This document shows positions 1 to 6,342 of a stretch of 11,305 nucleotides of DNA, in pieces. Positions within the stretch are counted from its first letter, which is position 1; every line of letters starts with the position of its first letter. The position numbers and the translations under genes were made by a program. Source of the DNA: Bordetella parapertussis (lineage in GTDB: Bacteria > Pseudomonadota > Gammaproteobacteria > Burkholderiales > SG8-39); the NCBI GenBank assembly GCA_945869935.1, contig CAMBSA010000022.1:1-11305 (forward strand), in the 5' to 3' direction. Under the pieces are notes generated by a model. The model saw only the letters and a list, made by a program, of their open reading frames with translations. It was not told the origin of the DNA and ran no database searches.

Positions 1-35
1 GTGACCACGACCACCGTATTTTCCAGTACTCCCAT
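1..35 (-). CDS. N-terminus of a probable short-chain dehydrogenase/reductase (partial, runs off left edge)
   Basis: Only about eleven complete codons lie in the window. The visible peptide is MGVLENTVVVV followed by two bases (AC) compatible with threonine. This resembles the first beta strand of NAD(P)-dependent short-chain dehydrogenases, which typically begin M-x-x-L-x-x-K-V-x-x-V-T-G and lead into the TGxxxGxG cofactor motif; that motif would lie outside the window. A GGGAG Shine-Dalgarno sequence sits 5 bases before the ATG, which supports a real start. It begins 38 bases after the livF stop on the same strand, so it is probably the next gene of the liv operon. The family call rests on very few residues and could be wrong; that a gene starts here is more secure. 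Confidence 0.5.
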   Translation of the reverse strand, partial: MGVLENTVVVV

Positions 36-73
36 CACTTCTCCCGAGTTCTACTTCTACCGAATCGCGATGC

Positions 74-772
74 TCAGACGCCGAGATAACGCGCCTTTGT
101 TTCGCTGTCCTTCGCCAGTTCCGCCGGCGTGCACGAGTGCACGATCCGCCCCTTGCTCATTATGAACACCACATCCGCATAGCGAAGCGCGAACGCAAGT
201 TGCTGCTCCACCAGCAGGATGGACGTGCCCGCCGCCTTGAGCGACTCAATCGTCTTGCCGAGTTCGCGCACCATCAGCGGCGCGAGCCCCTCGGTGGGCT
301 CGTCCATGAGCAGGATTTCCGGGTTGCCCACCAGAGCGCGCGCCGCAGCCAGCATCTGCTGCTCGCCGCCGCTGAGTTTCCCGGCAAGGCTGCGAAGCCG
401 GCTTTGCAGGTTGGGAAACAGGCCAACGACCCGATCGAAGTTCCATTGCCCGTTGCCGCGCGCGGTCACCTGGAGATGTTCCTTGACCGACAGCGACTTG
501 AACACGCGCCGCCCCTGCGGGACGAGGCCGATGCCCATGCGTGCGATGCGATAGGCGGGCATGCGCGTGATGTCGGTGTCGCGGAACACGATCCGGCCGC
601 GCTGCGCGGGGGTGAGGCCGGCGATCGAGCGCACCAGCGTGGTCTTGCCCACGCCGTTTCGCCCGAGCAGCGCCACCACCTGGCCCGGCTTGAGTTCGAG
701 CGTCACGCCCTGCAGGACGTAGCTGTCGCCGTAATAGGTGTGCACATCCTCGATGCTGAGCATGGCGGTCAT
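74..772 (-). CDS. livF: Branched-chain amino acid-type ABC transporter ATPase LivF
   Basis: Cytoplasmic ATPase subunit of a Liv/HAAT-family importer; with LivG it would form the nucleotide-binding pair driving uptake through LivH/LivM. The 232-residue length is typical of LivF. The Walker A motif GRNGVGKT is at residues 37-44, the Q-loop glutamine near 86, the ABC signature LSGGEQQ at 133-139, Walker B ILLMDEP at about 153-159, and the family-typical LLVEQ segment at 186-190. The C-terminus ends YLGV, the usual LivF/LivG ending. The ATG overlaps the livG stop by four bases (ATGA), implying translational coupling. An internal ATG at codon 4 is an alternative start. All motifs are intact, so it should be active. 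The exact substrate cannot be read from the ATPase. Confidence 0.95.
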   Translation of the reverse strand: MTAMLSIEDVHTYYGDSYVLQGVTLELKPGQVVALLGRNGVGKTTLVRSIAGLTPAQRGRIVFRDTDITRMPAYRIARMGIGLVPQGRRVFKSLSVKEHLQVTARGNGQWNFDRVVGLFPNLQSRLRSLAGKLSGGEQQMLAAARALVGNPEILLMDEPTEGLAPLMVRELGKTIESLKAAGTSILLVEQQLAFALRYADVVFIMSKGRIVHSCTPAELAKDSETKARYLGV

Positions 773-1509
773 TCGACCCCCAGGTAGATTTCGCTCACCT
801 GCGGATTGCCGCGGATCTCCTCGCCGTTGCCCTCGGCGATCAGGCAGCCCTGGTGCAGGACCGTTATCCGGTCAGCGAGGTCAAAGGCCACATCCATGTC
901 GTGTTCGATCATCAGGATGGTGATCTCGCGCGGCAGGCTGCGGATCATCCCGACCACGCGCACCGACTCCGCCGCCGAGAGGCCCGCCATCGGCTCGTCG
1001 AGCAACAGCACTTTCGGCTGCACCGCCATCGCAAGCAGCAGGTCCACCTGCCGCTGCTCGCCGTAGGAAATCTCCTTTGCGAGTTTTCCGGACACCGACG
1101 CAAGCCCCCATTCGCCAAGCAGGGCCTCGGCCCGCTCGTACAGGTGGAGGTTGGCTTTCATCGGCCGAAACAGGTCAAACGCCGACTTGTCCGCTGCCTG
1201 CAGCGAGAGCAGCAGGTTCTCGAACACCGTGAGCCGCGGAAACAGATTGGTGATCTGGAATGTGCGGGCAAGTCCCATTCGCGCCCGCTCGTGCACCGAC
1301 AGCCGCGTGATGTCGCGCCCGAACATCGAGATGCTGCCGTTCGAGGCCGGGAAGATGCCCGAGAGCATGTTGAACAGCGTGGTCTTGCCCGCACCGTTCG
1401 GCCCGATGAGCAGGCGCCGCTCGCCCGCCTCCACCGAGAACGACACATCCGACAAGGCCTGCACGCCGCCGAAGTTGCGCGACAGCTCCTGGACGACGAG
1501 CGCGCTCAC
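769..1509 (-). CDS. livG: Branched-chain amino acid-type ABC transporter ATPase LivG
   Basis: Second ATPase of the importer, 246 residues, close to the usual LivG length of about 255. Visible motifs are Walker A GPNGAGKT at 36-43, the Q-loop glutamine at 85 in ARTFQITNLF, signature ISYGEQR at 147-153 (LivG proteins typically have LSYG-type signatures), Walker B VLLLDEP at 167-173, and the switch histidine at 203 in MIEHDMD. LivG is told from LivF by the longer helical insert after the Q-loop (residues about 95-145) and by ARTFQ. The start codon is GTG, overlapping the livM stop as GTGA. A GGAAGG Shine-Dalgarno-like sequence lies 7 bases upstream, inside the end of livM. It is the third gene of the livHMGF operon and overlaps livF by four bases. 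Confidence 0.95.
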   Translation of the reverse strand: MSALVVQELSRNFGGVQALSDVSFSVEAGERRLLIGPNGAGKTTLFNMLSGIFPASNGSISMFGRDITRLSVHERARMGLARTFQITNLFPRLTVFENLLLSLQAADKSAFDLFRPMKANLHLYERAEALLGEWGLASVSGKLAKEISYGEQRQVDLLLAMAVQPKVLLLDEPMAGLSAAESVRVVGMIRSLPREITILMIEHDMDVAFDLADRITVLHQGCLIAEGNGEEIRGNPQVSEIYLGVE

Positions 1510-2477
1510 GGCTTTGCCTTCCGGTCGCGGAGGTTGTCACCCATCCATTTGCGGAAGTCCTGGACAAGCCCGGTGAGGCCGCGTGGCGCGAACAGCGTCA
1601 CCAGCACATAGACGAATCCCAGCACCATCAGCCAGCGTTGCGTGTAGGCGCTGACGAGGTTCTCGAACAGCACGATCAGGGCCGCGCCGATCGCAGGGCC
1701 AATGAGACTGCCCGCCCCACCGAGAATCACCATCAGCAGCACCTCCGCCGAGCGCGCCACATGGATGTAATCCGGGCTGACGAAGCGATTGAAGTAGACA
1801 TAAAGGCAGCCCGCGAGGCCGGCGAACACGCCGCCGAGCACGAACGACAGGTACTTGTAGAGCCAGACGTTGTAGCCGAGCGCGAGCATCCGGGTCTCGC
1901 TCTCGCGGATGCCGCGAAGCGCGTGGCCAAACGGCGAATTCACGATTCGCACAAGCAGCCAGGTGGCAATGCAGGCGATCACCAGGACGAAGTAATAGAA
2001 CGGCGTGTTGTCCATGAGCGACCAGGGAAGACCAAGATCCGGGCGCGGAATATCGGGTACGCCGTCATCCCCGCCGGTGAGCGAGCGCCAGCCGGAGGCG
2101 ATACCCCACATCACCTGCGACAGTGCGAGCGTGATCATAAGGAAATAGCTGCCACGCGCGCGAAGCGCGAGCAGGCCGAAACCCGCCGCCGCGATCGCCG
2201 AAGCAAGCAAGCCCGCGGGAAGCGCAAGCCAGACATTCCACCCGAGCTTGAGCGCAAGCAGCCCGGTGGCATAGGCCGCGACACCGAAATAGGCCGCATG
2301 GCCGAGCGATGCGAGTCCGGTGTAGCCGATCAGGAGGTCGAGGCTCATCGCGAACAGCGCGAAGATCACCATCTTGATGACGAGGCCGAGGTAATACGAG
2401 GAGAGAAACAGGGGCATCGCCGCGAGCAGAACGAGGCAGACGACGACGATCACCGGGGAACGGTTTGGCATGTTCAT
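1506..2477 (-). CDS. livM: Branched-chain amino acid-type ABC transporter permease LivM
   Basis: Inner-membrane permease of 323 residues with many hydrophobic segments, the first at about residues 8-50. It carries family sequences typical of LivM: the early stretch SLDLLIGYTGLASLGHAAYFG, the central RARGSYFLMITLALSQ followed by SLTGGDDGVPDIPRP, the EAA-like segment RGIRESETRMLALGYN that contacts the ATPases, and the late GGAGSLIGPAIGAAL. It would pair with LivH to form the membrane channel. The ATG overlaps the livH stop by four bases (ATGA); a second ATG two codons later is an alternative. The stop overlaps the livG GTG. The tail after APRGLTGL is a short charged extension of about 20 residues (RKWMGDNLRDRKAKP), not unusual for the family. 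Confidence 0.94.
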   Translation of the reverse strand: MNMPNRSPVIVVVCLVLLAAMPLFLSSYYLGLVIKMVIFALFAMSLDLLIGYTGLASLGHAAYFGVAAYATGLLALKLGWNVWLALPAGLLASAIAAAGFGLLALRARGSYFLMITLALSQVMWGIASGWRSLTGGDDGVPDIPRPDLGLPWSLMDNTPFYYFVLVIACIATWLLVRIVNSPFGHALRGIRESETRMLALGYNVWLYKYLSFVLGGVFAGLAGCLYVYFNRFVSPDYIHVARSAEVLLMVILGGAGSLIGPAIGAALIVLFENLVSAYTQRWLMVLGFVYVLVTLFAPRGLTGLVQDFRKWMGDNLRDRKAKP

Positions 2478-3328
2478 TCGCGCCCGAACAACCCGGTCGG
2501 GCGCACCGCGAGGATCAGCGCCATTGGCACGAAAATGGTGAACAGCGCGAATTCCGGAAAGAACACCTTGCCGAAATTGTCGAGCAGGCCGACCACCAGC
2601 GCCCCGACCATTGCGCCCTTGAGGCTGCCGAGGCCGCCGATGATGACCACCACGAATCCCAGCAGCAGGACTTCGAAGTCCGCTCCCGGGAACACGCCCA
2701 TGATCGGCCCGCCGAGCACGCCACCGAGCGCGGCGAGAAACGCGCCGAGCGCGAATACCATCGAAAACAGAAGCGACACGTTGATGCCGAGCGCCCGCGC
2801 GATTTCCTCGTCATCCACGCCCGCACGCAGCATCGCGCCGATCCGTGTCCTGTCCTGGAACCACCAGAGCACCGCGCCCACCGCGAGGCCAACGCCAATG
2901 ATGAACAGGCGATACGAGGGATACGAAATCGAACCGAGCTGCACCGAAGGACCGAACACCTCGGGCTTGGGCATGGTCTGCGGATTGCCACCCCAGATCA
3001 AGAGGGCGAGATCGGCAAAGATGAACAGGAAGCCGAACGTCAGCATTGTCTGCGGCAGCTCCTGCAGGTGGAAGCGGCGAAGGAAGAAACGCTCCATCAG
3101 CACGCCGATGACCGCCACCGCGCAGCTCGCCACCACCAGTGCGAGCAGGAAACTCCCGGTACTGCGAACCACCGTGAGGCCGATGTAGCCGCCCAGCAGG
3201 TAGTACGAACCGTGGGTGAGATTGAGAATCTTCATCAGGCCGTAGATCAGCGACAGGCCCGCGGCGAGGAGGAACAGCAGCATCCCGAAGGAAACGCCGT
3301 TCAGTATCTGGATTGCCCAGAAATTCAT
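2474..3328 (-). CDS. livH: Branched-chain amino acid-type ABC transporter permease LivH
   Basis: First gene of the importer operon, a 284-residue inner-membrane permease. The start is set at the ATG giving MNFWAIQILNGVSFGMLLFL, because LivH proteins begin with this pattern (xxFxxQxLNGLxxGxxxFLxAxGLxLIYG) and 284 residues is the normal length. The open frame continues another 140 codons upstream to 3748, but that extension is soluble, has no family similarity and would overlap the binding-protein gene, so it is rejected. Family landmarks include GLSLIYGLMKILNLTHGSYYLLGGYIG near the N-terminus, the ATPase-contacting segment around RAGVDDEEIARALGIN, and GGLGSLKGAMVGALVVGLLDN and RPTGLFGRE at the end. 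No good Shine-Dalgarno sequence precedes the ATG; instead an inverted repeat ends three bases before it. Confidence 0.93.
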   Translation of the reverse strand: MNFWAIQILNGVSFGMLLFLLAAGLSLIYGLMKILNLTHGSYYLLGGYIGLTVVRSTGSFLLALVVASCAVAVIGVLMERFFLRRFHLQELPQTMLTFGFLFIFADLALLIWGGNPQTMPKPEVFGPSVQLGSISYPSYRLFIIGVGLAVGAVLWWFQDRTRIGAMLRAGVDDEEIARALGINVSLLFSMVFALGAFLAALGGVLGGPIMGVFPGADFEVLLLGFVVVIIGGLGSLKGAMVGALVVGLLDNFGKVFFPEFALFTIFVPMALILAVRPTGLFGRE

Positions 3329-3331
3329 CGC

Positions 3332-3367
3332 GCCGCAACCAGGCGGCAGGAGGAATCCGGTTGCGGC
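3332..3367 (-). promoter_or_regulatory. livH: Inverted repeat in the livH 5' leader, abutting the start codon
   Basis: On the minus strand a perfect 9-base repeat, GCCGCAACC at 3367-3359 and GGTTGCGGC at 3340-3332, brackets an 18-base loop. The second arm ends three bases before the livH ATG. In mRNA it could fold into a GC-rich stem covering the place where a ribosome binding site would sit. The loop contains CCTCCT, which looks like an anti-Shine-Dalgarno sequence rather than a Shine-Dalgarno. It may control initiation of the whole translationally coupled livHMGF set, or it may be a protein-binding dyad in DNA. The repeat is visible; the function is inference. Confidence 0.45.
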
Positions 3368-3624
3368 TTTACAGGCAGAACCATCGGAAATTCCATTGAC
3401 GAGACCGTACTGCGGTATCGCGGCTTGCCGGAAACGCGACGCGTCCGTGACTGTGGACGTGCCCTCGGGCAACTCGCGGTGCAGAGGTCCTTTTCTCGAA
3501 ACATTAAGGCCGTTGCGTCCCAAGGTTCCCTGACAACCGGGCCGGGCGCGGCTCTCTTTTCCAAAGCGCGCGAAGCATAGCATCGGTCCTGACGCCGGCA
3601 CAATAATTCCGCCTTGTTTTTCGC

Positions 3625-3648
3625 AATTCGTTAAGTACCTATCGAATT
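3625..3648. promoter_or_regulatory. 24-bp imperfect palindrome, candidate operator
   Basis: Outer arms AATTCG and CGAATT are perfect. The inner half-sites continue so that 10 of 12 base pairs across the dyad match, with the centre at GT|AC. It lies in the AT-rich part of the divergent region, about 85 bases before the binding-protein start and just upstream of its candidate promoter. That is a typical position for a dimeric regulator (TetR, GntR, LysR or similar) acting on one or both transcripts. No regulator gene is in the window. A smaller dyad, TGCAA-CA-TTGCA at 3675-3686, overlaps the promoter. Confidence 0.5.
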
Positions 3649-3681
3649 TCGGCAAGACACGGAGCATGTGCGCTTGCAACA

Positions 3682-3709
3682 TTGCACCCGCGGCATCCAA
3701 TGCTGTAAT
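3682..3709 (+). promoter_or_regulatory. Candidate extended -10 sigma70 promoter for the binding protein
   Basis: TTGCAC (3682-3687) is followed after 16 bases by TGTAAT (3704-3709), preceded by TGC so that it reads as an extended -10 (TGnTGTAAT). The -35 is weak, matching only TTG, which an extended -10 can tolerate. Transcription would start near 3716, leaving a leader of under 20 bases that holds little more than the AGGAGGAG ribosome binding site (3721-3728). Confidence 0.4.
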
Positions 3710-3733
3710 CTTGAGTAAAGAGGAGGAGTAACC

Positions 3734-4900
3734 ATGCGCATATTCCATGCCCTTGCAGGTATTGCCGTTTCCGTTTTTTCATTCGCCGCGTCGCCGGCGT
3801 TCGCCCAGGCACCGATCAAGATCGGCGTCATGTTTCCGACCACCGGACCGATTGCCGCTCAGGGTGCCCCCAGCCGGGATGCGGTGAAGATGGCGTTCGA
3901 GGAAGAGAAGATGACGATCGCCGGTCGAAAGATCGAACTCGTCTATGAGGACAGCGCCGGTCGTCCCGACACCGGCCTCACCAAGATCAAGGCGATGGTC
4001 GAGCGCGACAAGGTGAACCTGCTGGTGTCCGAGCTCGTGAGCTCGGTGGGTGCCGCGGTCGGCCCCTACGTGCACGAGCAGAAGATTCCCTGGGTGAGCG
4101 TGGTGTCGCTTGCCGGGCTCACGCGGAACCTGCGCAGTCCCTATATCTTCCGCTTCGTGCCCTCTTCCTATCAGTACGGCCTCGCCGCCGCGCAACTCGG
4201 GAAAAAAGCGGGATGGAAAAAAATCTACTTCATCGGATGGAATGCGCCCCCCTCGCGCGAGGCGTTTGAGGCGGCAAAGAAGGTCTTCGGCGAAGAGAAC
4301 GTGGTGGCAGCCATGTTCCCCAACGTCGGCACGCCGGACTACGCGCCGTATCTCACCAAGATGGATCCGACCAAGGCCGATGGCGTGTTCGCCGCGATGT
4401 GGGGGGCCGATGCGCCTCGCATCACCCGCCAGTACGCCGAGTACGGGCTGTCCAAGAAAATGCCGTTGTTCGGCATGGGCTCGTTCACGAGCGAAGAACT
4501 GCTCGGCGACATGCCCCCCGAGGCGGACGGGCTGCTGAGCGCGTTCACCTACTGCGGCACGCTCGACACACCCGAGAACAAGGCCTTCATCGAAGGCTAC
4601 CGCTCGCGCTACAAGGCGACTCCGGGGTCGTACCAGTACATGGGGTACATGTCGGCGAAAATGGTCATTCAGGCGATCAAGGACGTGAAGGGTCGCGTCG
4701 AAGACAAGGAGGCCTTCAACGCCGCGCTTCGCAAGGTCCAGATCAAGGGCCCGATGGGCATGACCAGCTTCGATGACCGCCAGGGCATGGTCAGCGATTT
4801 CTATGCGCTCAAGGTCGCCAAGGGTCCGGACGGCAAGCTGCAGAACGTCTGCGGCGAGCGCATCCCGCAGGTGAAGGACCCCTACGACATGTTCCCCTGA
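3734..4900 (+). CDS. Periplasmic substrate-binding protein of the Liv/HAAT ABC transporter
   Basis: Solute receptor of 388 residues (type 1 periplasmic binding fold, Peripla_BP_6/LivJ class) that would deliver its ligand to LivHMGF. Residues 1-24 form a Sec signal peptide: MRIFHA, a hydrophobic core, then SPAFA with predicted cleavage before QAPIKIG. The mature protein opens with IKIGVMFPTTGPIAAQGAPSRDAV, the usual first strand and ligand loop, and includes KIELVYEDSAGRPDTGLTKIKAMVERDKVNLLV, the second characteristic segment. The ATG is preceded by a strong AGGAGGAG ribosome binding site at 3721-3728. It lies divergent from livH, so transporter and receptor share a control region. The ligand is not determinable; aromatic or dicarboxylic acids, amides or amino acids are all possible in this family. 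A GC-rich hairpin follows the stop. Confidence 0.93.
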   Translation: MRIFHALAGIAVSVFSFAASPAFAQAPIKIGVMFPTTGPIAAQGAPSRDAVKMAFEEEKMTIAGRKIELVYEDSAGRPDTGLTKIKAMVERDKVNLLVSELVSSVGAAVGPYVHEQKIPWVSVVSLAGLTRNLRSPYIFRFVPSSYQYGLAAAQLGKKAGWKKIYFIGWNAPPSREAFEAAKKVFGEENVVAAMFPNVGTPDYAPYLTKMDPTKADGVFAAMWGADAPRITRQYAEYGLSKKMPLFGMGSFTSEELLGDMPPEADGLLSAFTYCGTLDTPENKAFIEGYRSRYKATPGSYQYMGYMSAKMVIQAIKDVKGRVEDKEAFNAALRKVQIKGPMGMTSFDDRQGMVSDFYALKVAKGPDGKLQNVCGERIPQVKDPYDMFP

Positions 4901-4910
4901 TCCGGTGAAC

Positions 4911-4977
4911 CGGCGGCGGCATGGAACACCGTGCCGCCGCCGCAGCCGCGACGCGACGCCCCCGCGACCCGGGGGCG
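4911..4977 (+). terminator. Two GC-rich hairpins after the binding-protein gene, probable terminator
   Basis: The first stem is perfect over 11 bp (CGGCGGCGGCA at 4911-4921 with TGCCGCCGCCG at 4932-4942). It can extend through a G-U and two G-C pairs to a four-base AACA loop. It begins 11 bases after the stop codon. A second stem, CGCCCCC with GGGGGCG (4957-4963 and 4971-4977), follows. Neither is trailed by a T-run, so intrinsic termination is likely but not of the canonical form; RNA 3'-end protection is an alternative. Confidence 0.5.
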
Positions 4978-5052
4978 CGTGAATTGCCGGATTTCCCGAT
5001 ATCCTCTGCCGTTTGCCGCCGCTGAGGCTTTCCCCGGCAACAGGAATCGCCC

Positions 5053-6303
5053 ATGAACGACACCGACCTCGTGCTTCGCTTCGCAGTAGCCATCGCGATC
5101 GGCGTGCTGCTCGGACTGGAACGCGAGCGGACCAAGGGCGAGGTAGGCGGCGCGGGCGTCCGGACCTTCGCACTGATCGCGCTCAGCGGCGCGCTATCCG
5201 CCTACCTCGACGCACGCCTCGGCATTTCCTGGATGGCACCGGCGATGTTCGTCGGGCTCGCCGCTCTTGTCATCGGCATGTATGTGATGACCTCGATGCG
5301 CGGCGAGACCGGCATCACCACCGAAGTCTCCGCCCTGATGGCCTTCCTGCTCGGCCTGCTCTGCGAGCACGGGGAACTTCAACTCGCGGGCGGCATCGCG
5401 GTCGCAATGGCCCTTCTGCTTGCGCTCAAGGACTGGCTCCACCGGCTGGCAAGGCGCATCGCACCGGCGGATGTCGAGGCGACGCTTCAGTTCAGCATCA
5501 TCTCGCTCATCGTCCTTCCGCTCGTTCCCGACGTCAATTACGGCCCCCCGCCGCTGGACGTGGTGAACCCGTACCGAATCTGGCTGATGGTCGTGCTGAT
5601 CTCCGCGCTCAACTTCGCAAGCTACCTGCTGATCAAGGTCGTCGGCCCGCATCACGGCATCGGGATCGCCGGCCTGCTTGGCGGGATGGTGTCAAGCACC
5701 GCGGTCACGCTCGGATTCTCGCAGCGCAGCCGCAAGGACAATGAAGACCCCTCCGCACTTGCGCTTGGCATCGTGCTCGCATGGACGGTGATGTTTTTCC
5801 GCGTCGTGATCGTCACCTCCCTCATCAACTGGGAACTCGGCCGCAGGGTCACGGTCGCGATCGGCCTGCTCTGTGTGGTGAGCATCGGCGCCTGCTACCT
5901 GCTCTGGACCAGGCGCCAGCGTCGCGAGCACGGCGAAGTGCAGGCAGGCAGTAATCCGTTCGAACTTCACCAGGCGATCAAATTCGGCCTGCTGTTCGGC
6001 GCGGTCGTGCTTATTGCGAAGGCCGCCCAGGTCTATCTCGGTGACGCGGGCCTGTACTTCGCCGCCGCCATCGCAGGCCTGACCGACGTCGATGCGATCA
6101 CCCTTGCGATGGCCGATCTCGTACGCGCCGACGGCTCCGCCCTGCAGACCGCAGCACGCGCGATCGTCATTGCCGCCATCGCCAATACCCTGACCAAGTC
6201 CGTCATGGTCACGGGGCTGGGCTCGCCGGAACTTCGCCGTATCACGCTGCCGATTTCTGCTCTGCTTCTGGTGACGGGCGCCGCTGGCGCCCTGCTGATG
6301 TGA
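5053..6303 (+). CDS. MgtC/SapB family membrane protein with DUF4010 domain
   Basis: A 416-residue polytopic inner-membrane protein. The N-terminal third (residues about 5-140) is the MgtC/SapB domain, with the signature GVLLGLERERTKGEVGGAGVRTFALIALSGAL; the rest (about 180-410) matches the DUF4010 architecture, with GLLGGMVSSTAVTLGFSQRSR and, near the end, FAAAIAGLTDVDAITLAMADL. About ten to twelve hydrophobic segments are visible. MgtC proteins are linked to magnesium-limited growth and intracellular survival in pathogens, but the biochemical role of the DUF4010-containing branch is unknown to me. The ATG has an AGGA ribosome binding site 7 bases upstream. It is probably co-transcribed with the next gene, 39 bases downstream. 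No magnesium-responsive leader (such as an M-box) is evident in the 75 bases after the hairpins at 4911-4977. Confidence 0.88.
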   Translation: MNDTDLVLRFAVAIAIGVLLGLERERTKGEVGGAGVRTFALIALSGALSAYLDARLGISWMAPAMFVGLAALVIGMYVMTSMRGETGITTEVSALMAFLLGLLCEHGELQLAGGIAVAMALLLALKDWLHRLARRIAPADVEATLQFSIISLIVLPLVPDVNYGPPPLDVVNPYRIWLMVVLISALNFASYLLIKVVGPHHGIGIAGLLGGMVSSTAVTLGFSQRSRKDNEDPSALALGIVLAWTVMFFRVVIVTSLINWELGRRVTVAIGLLCVVSIGACYLLWTRRQRREHGEVQAGSNPFELHQAIKFGLLFGAVVLIAKAAQVYLGDAGLYFAAAIAGLTDVDAITLAMADLVRADGSALQTAARAIVIAAIANTLTKSVMVTGLGSPELRRITLPISALLLVTGAAGALLM

Positions 6304-6342
6304 CTTGGGCCAGCCGCATTCGCGCCCGCGCCGGCTACTGAC

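Larger units (their letters stand above)
3329..3733. other. Divergent control region between livH and the binding-protein gene
   Basis: This 405-base non-coding stretch separates divergently transcribed livH (minus) and the periplasmic binding protein (plus). The half next to livH is GC-rich, while about 3600-3720 is visibly more AT-rich, as expected of promoter DNA. It contains the livH leader inverted repeat, a 24-bp dyad and a candidate promoter for the binding protein, each listed separately. I found no convincing minus-strand sigma70 promoter for livH; a weak TTGCGA/TATTGT pair with a 15-base spacer reads leftward near 3600-3626. A minus-strand reading frame stays open across the region but codes for nothing recognisable. 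Confidence 0.7.

Noticed and set aside
1638..3580. Long plus-strand open frames across livM and livH (over 370 and 500 codons).
   Set aside because: They are antisense shadows in GC-rich DNA, rich in Arg, His, Glu and Ala with no domain or ribosome binding site, and lie opposite clearly real permease genes.
3601..3733. A riboswitch or small RNA in the AT-rich control region.
   Set aside because: The likely binding-protein leader is under 20 bases, and no conserved aptamer pattern or terminator is visible.
3329..3748. A 140-codon upstream extension of the livH frame on the minus strand, making a 424-residue protein.
   Set aside because: The extension is not membrane-like, has no family similarity, crosses the whole control region and overlaps the start of the binding-protein gene. 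LivH proteins normally start at MNFW-type sequence and are about 285-300 residues.
3779..5173. A 464-codon minus-strand frame opposite the binding-protein gene.
   Set aside because: Low-complexity Arg/His/Gly-rich translation typical of antisense frames, crossing the strong hairpins and the start of the next gene; the plus strand has a signal peptide and full family motifs.
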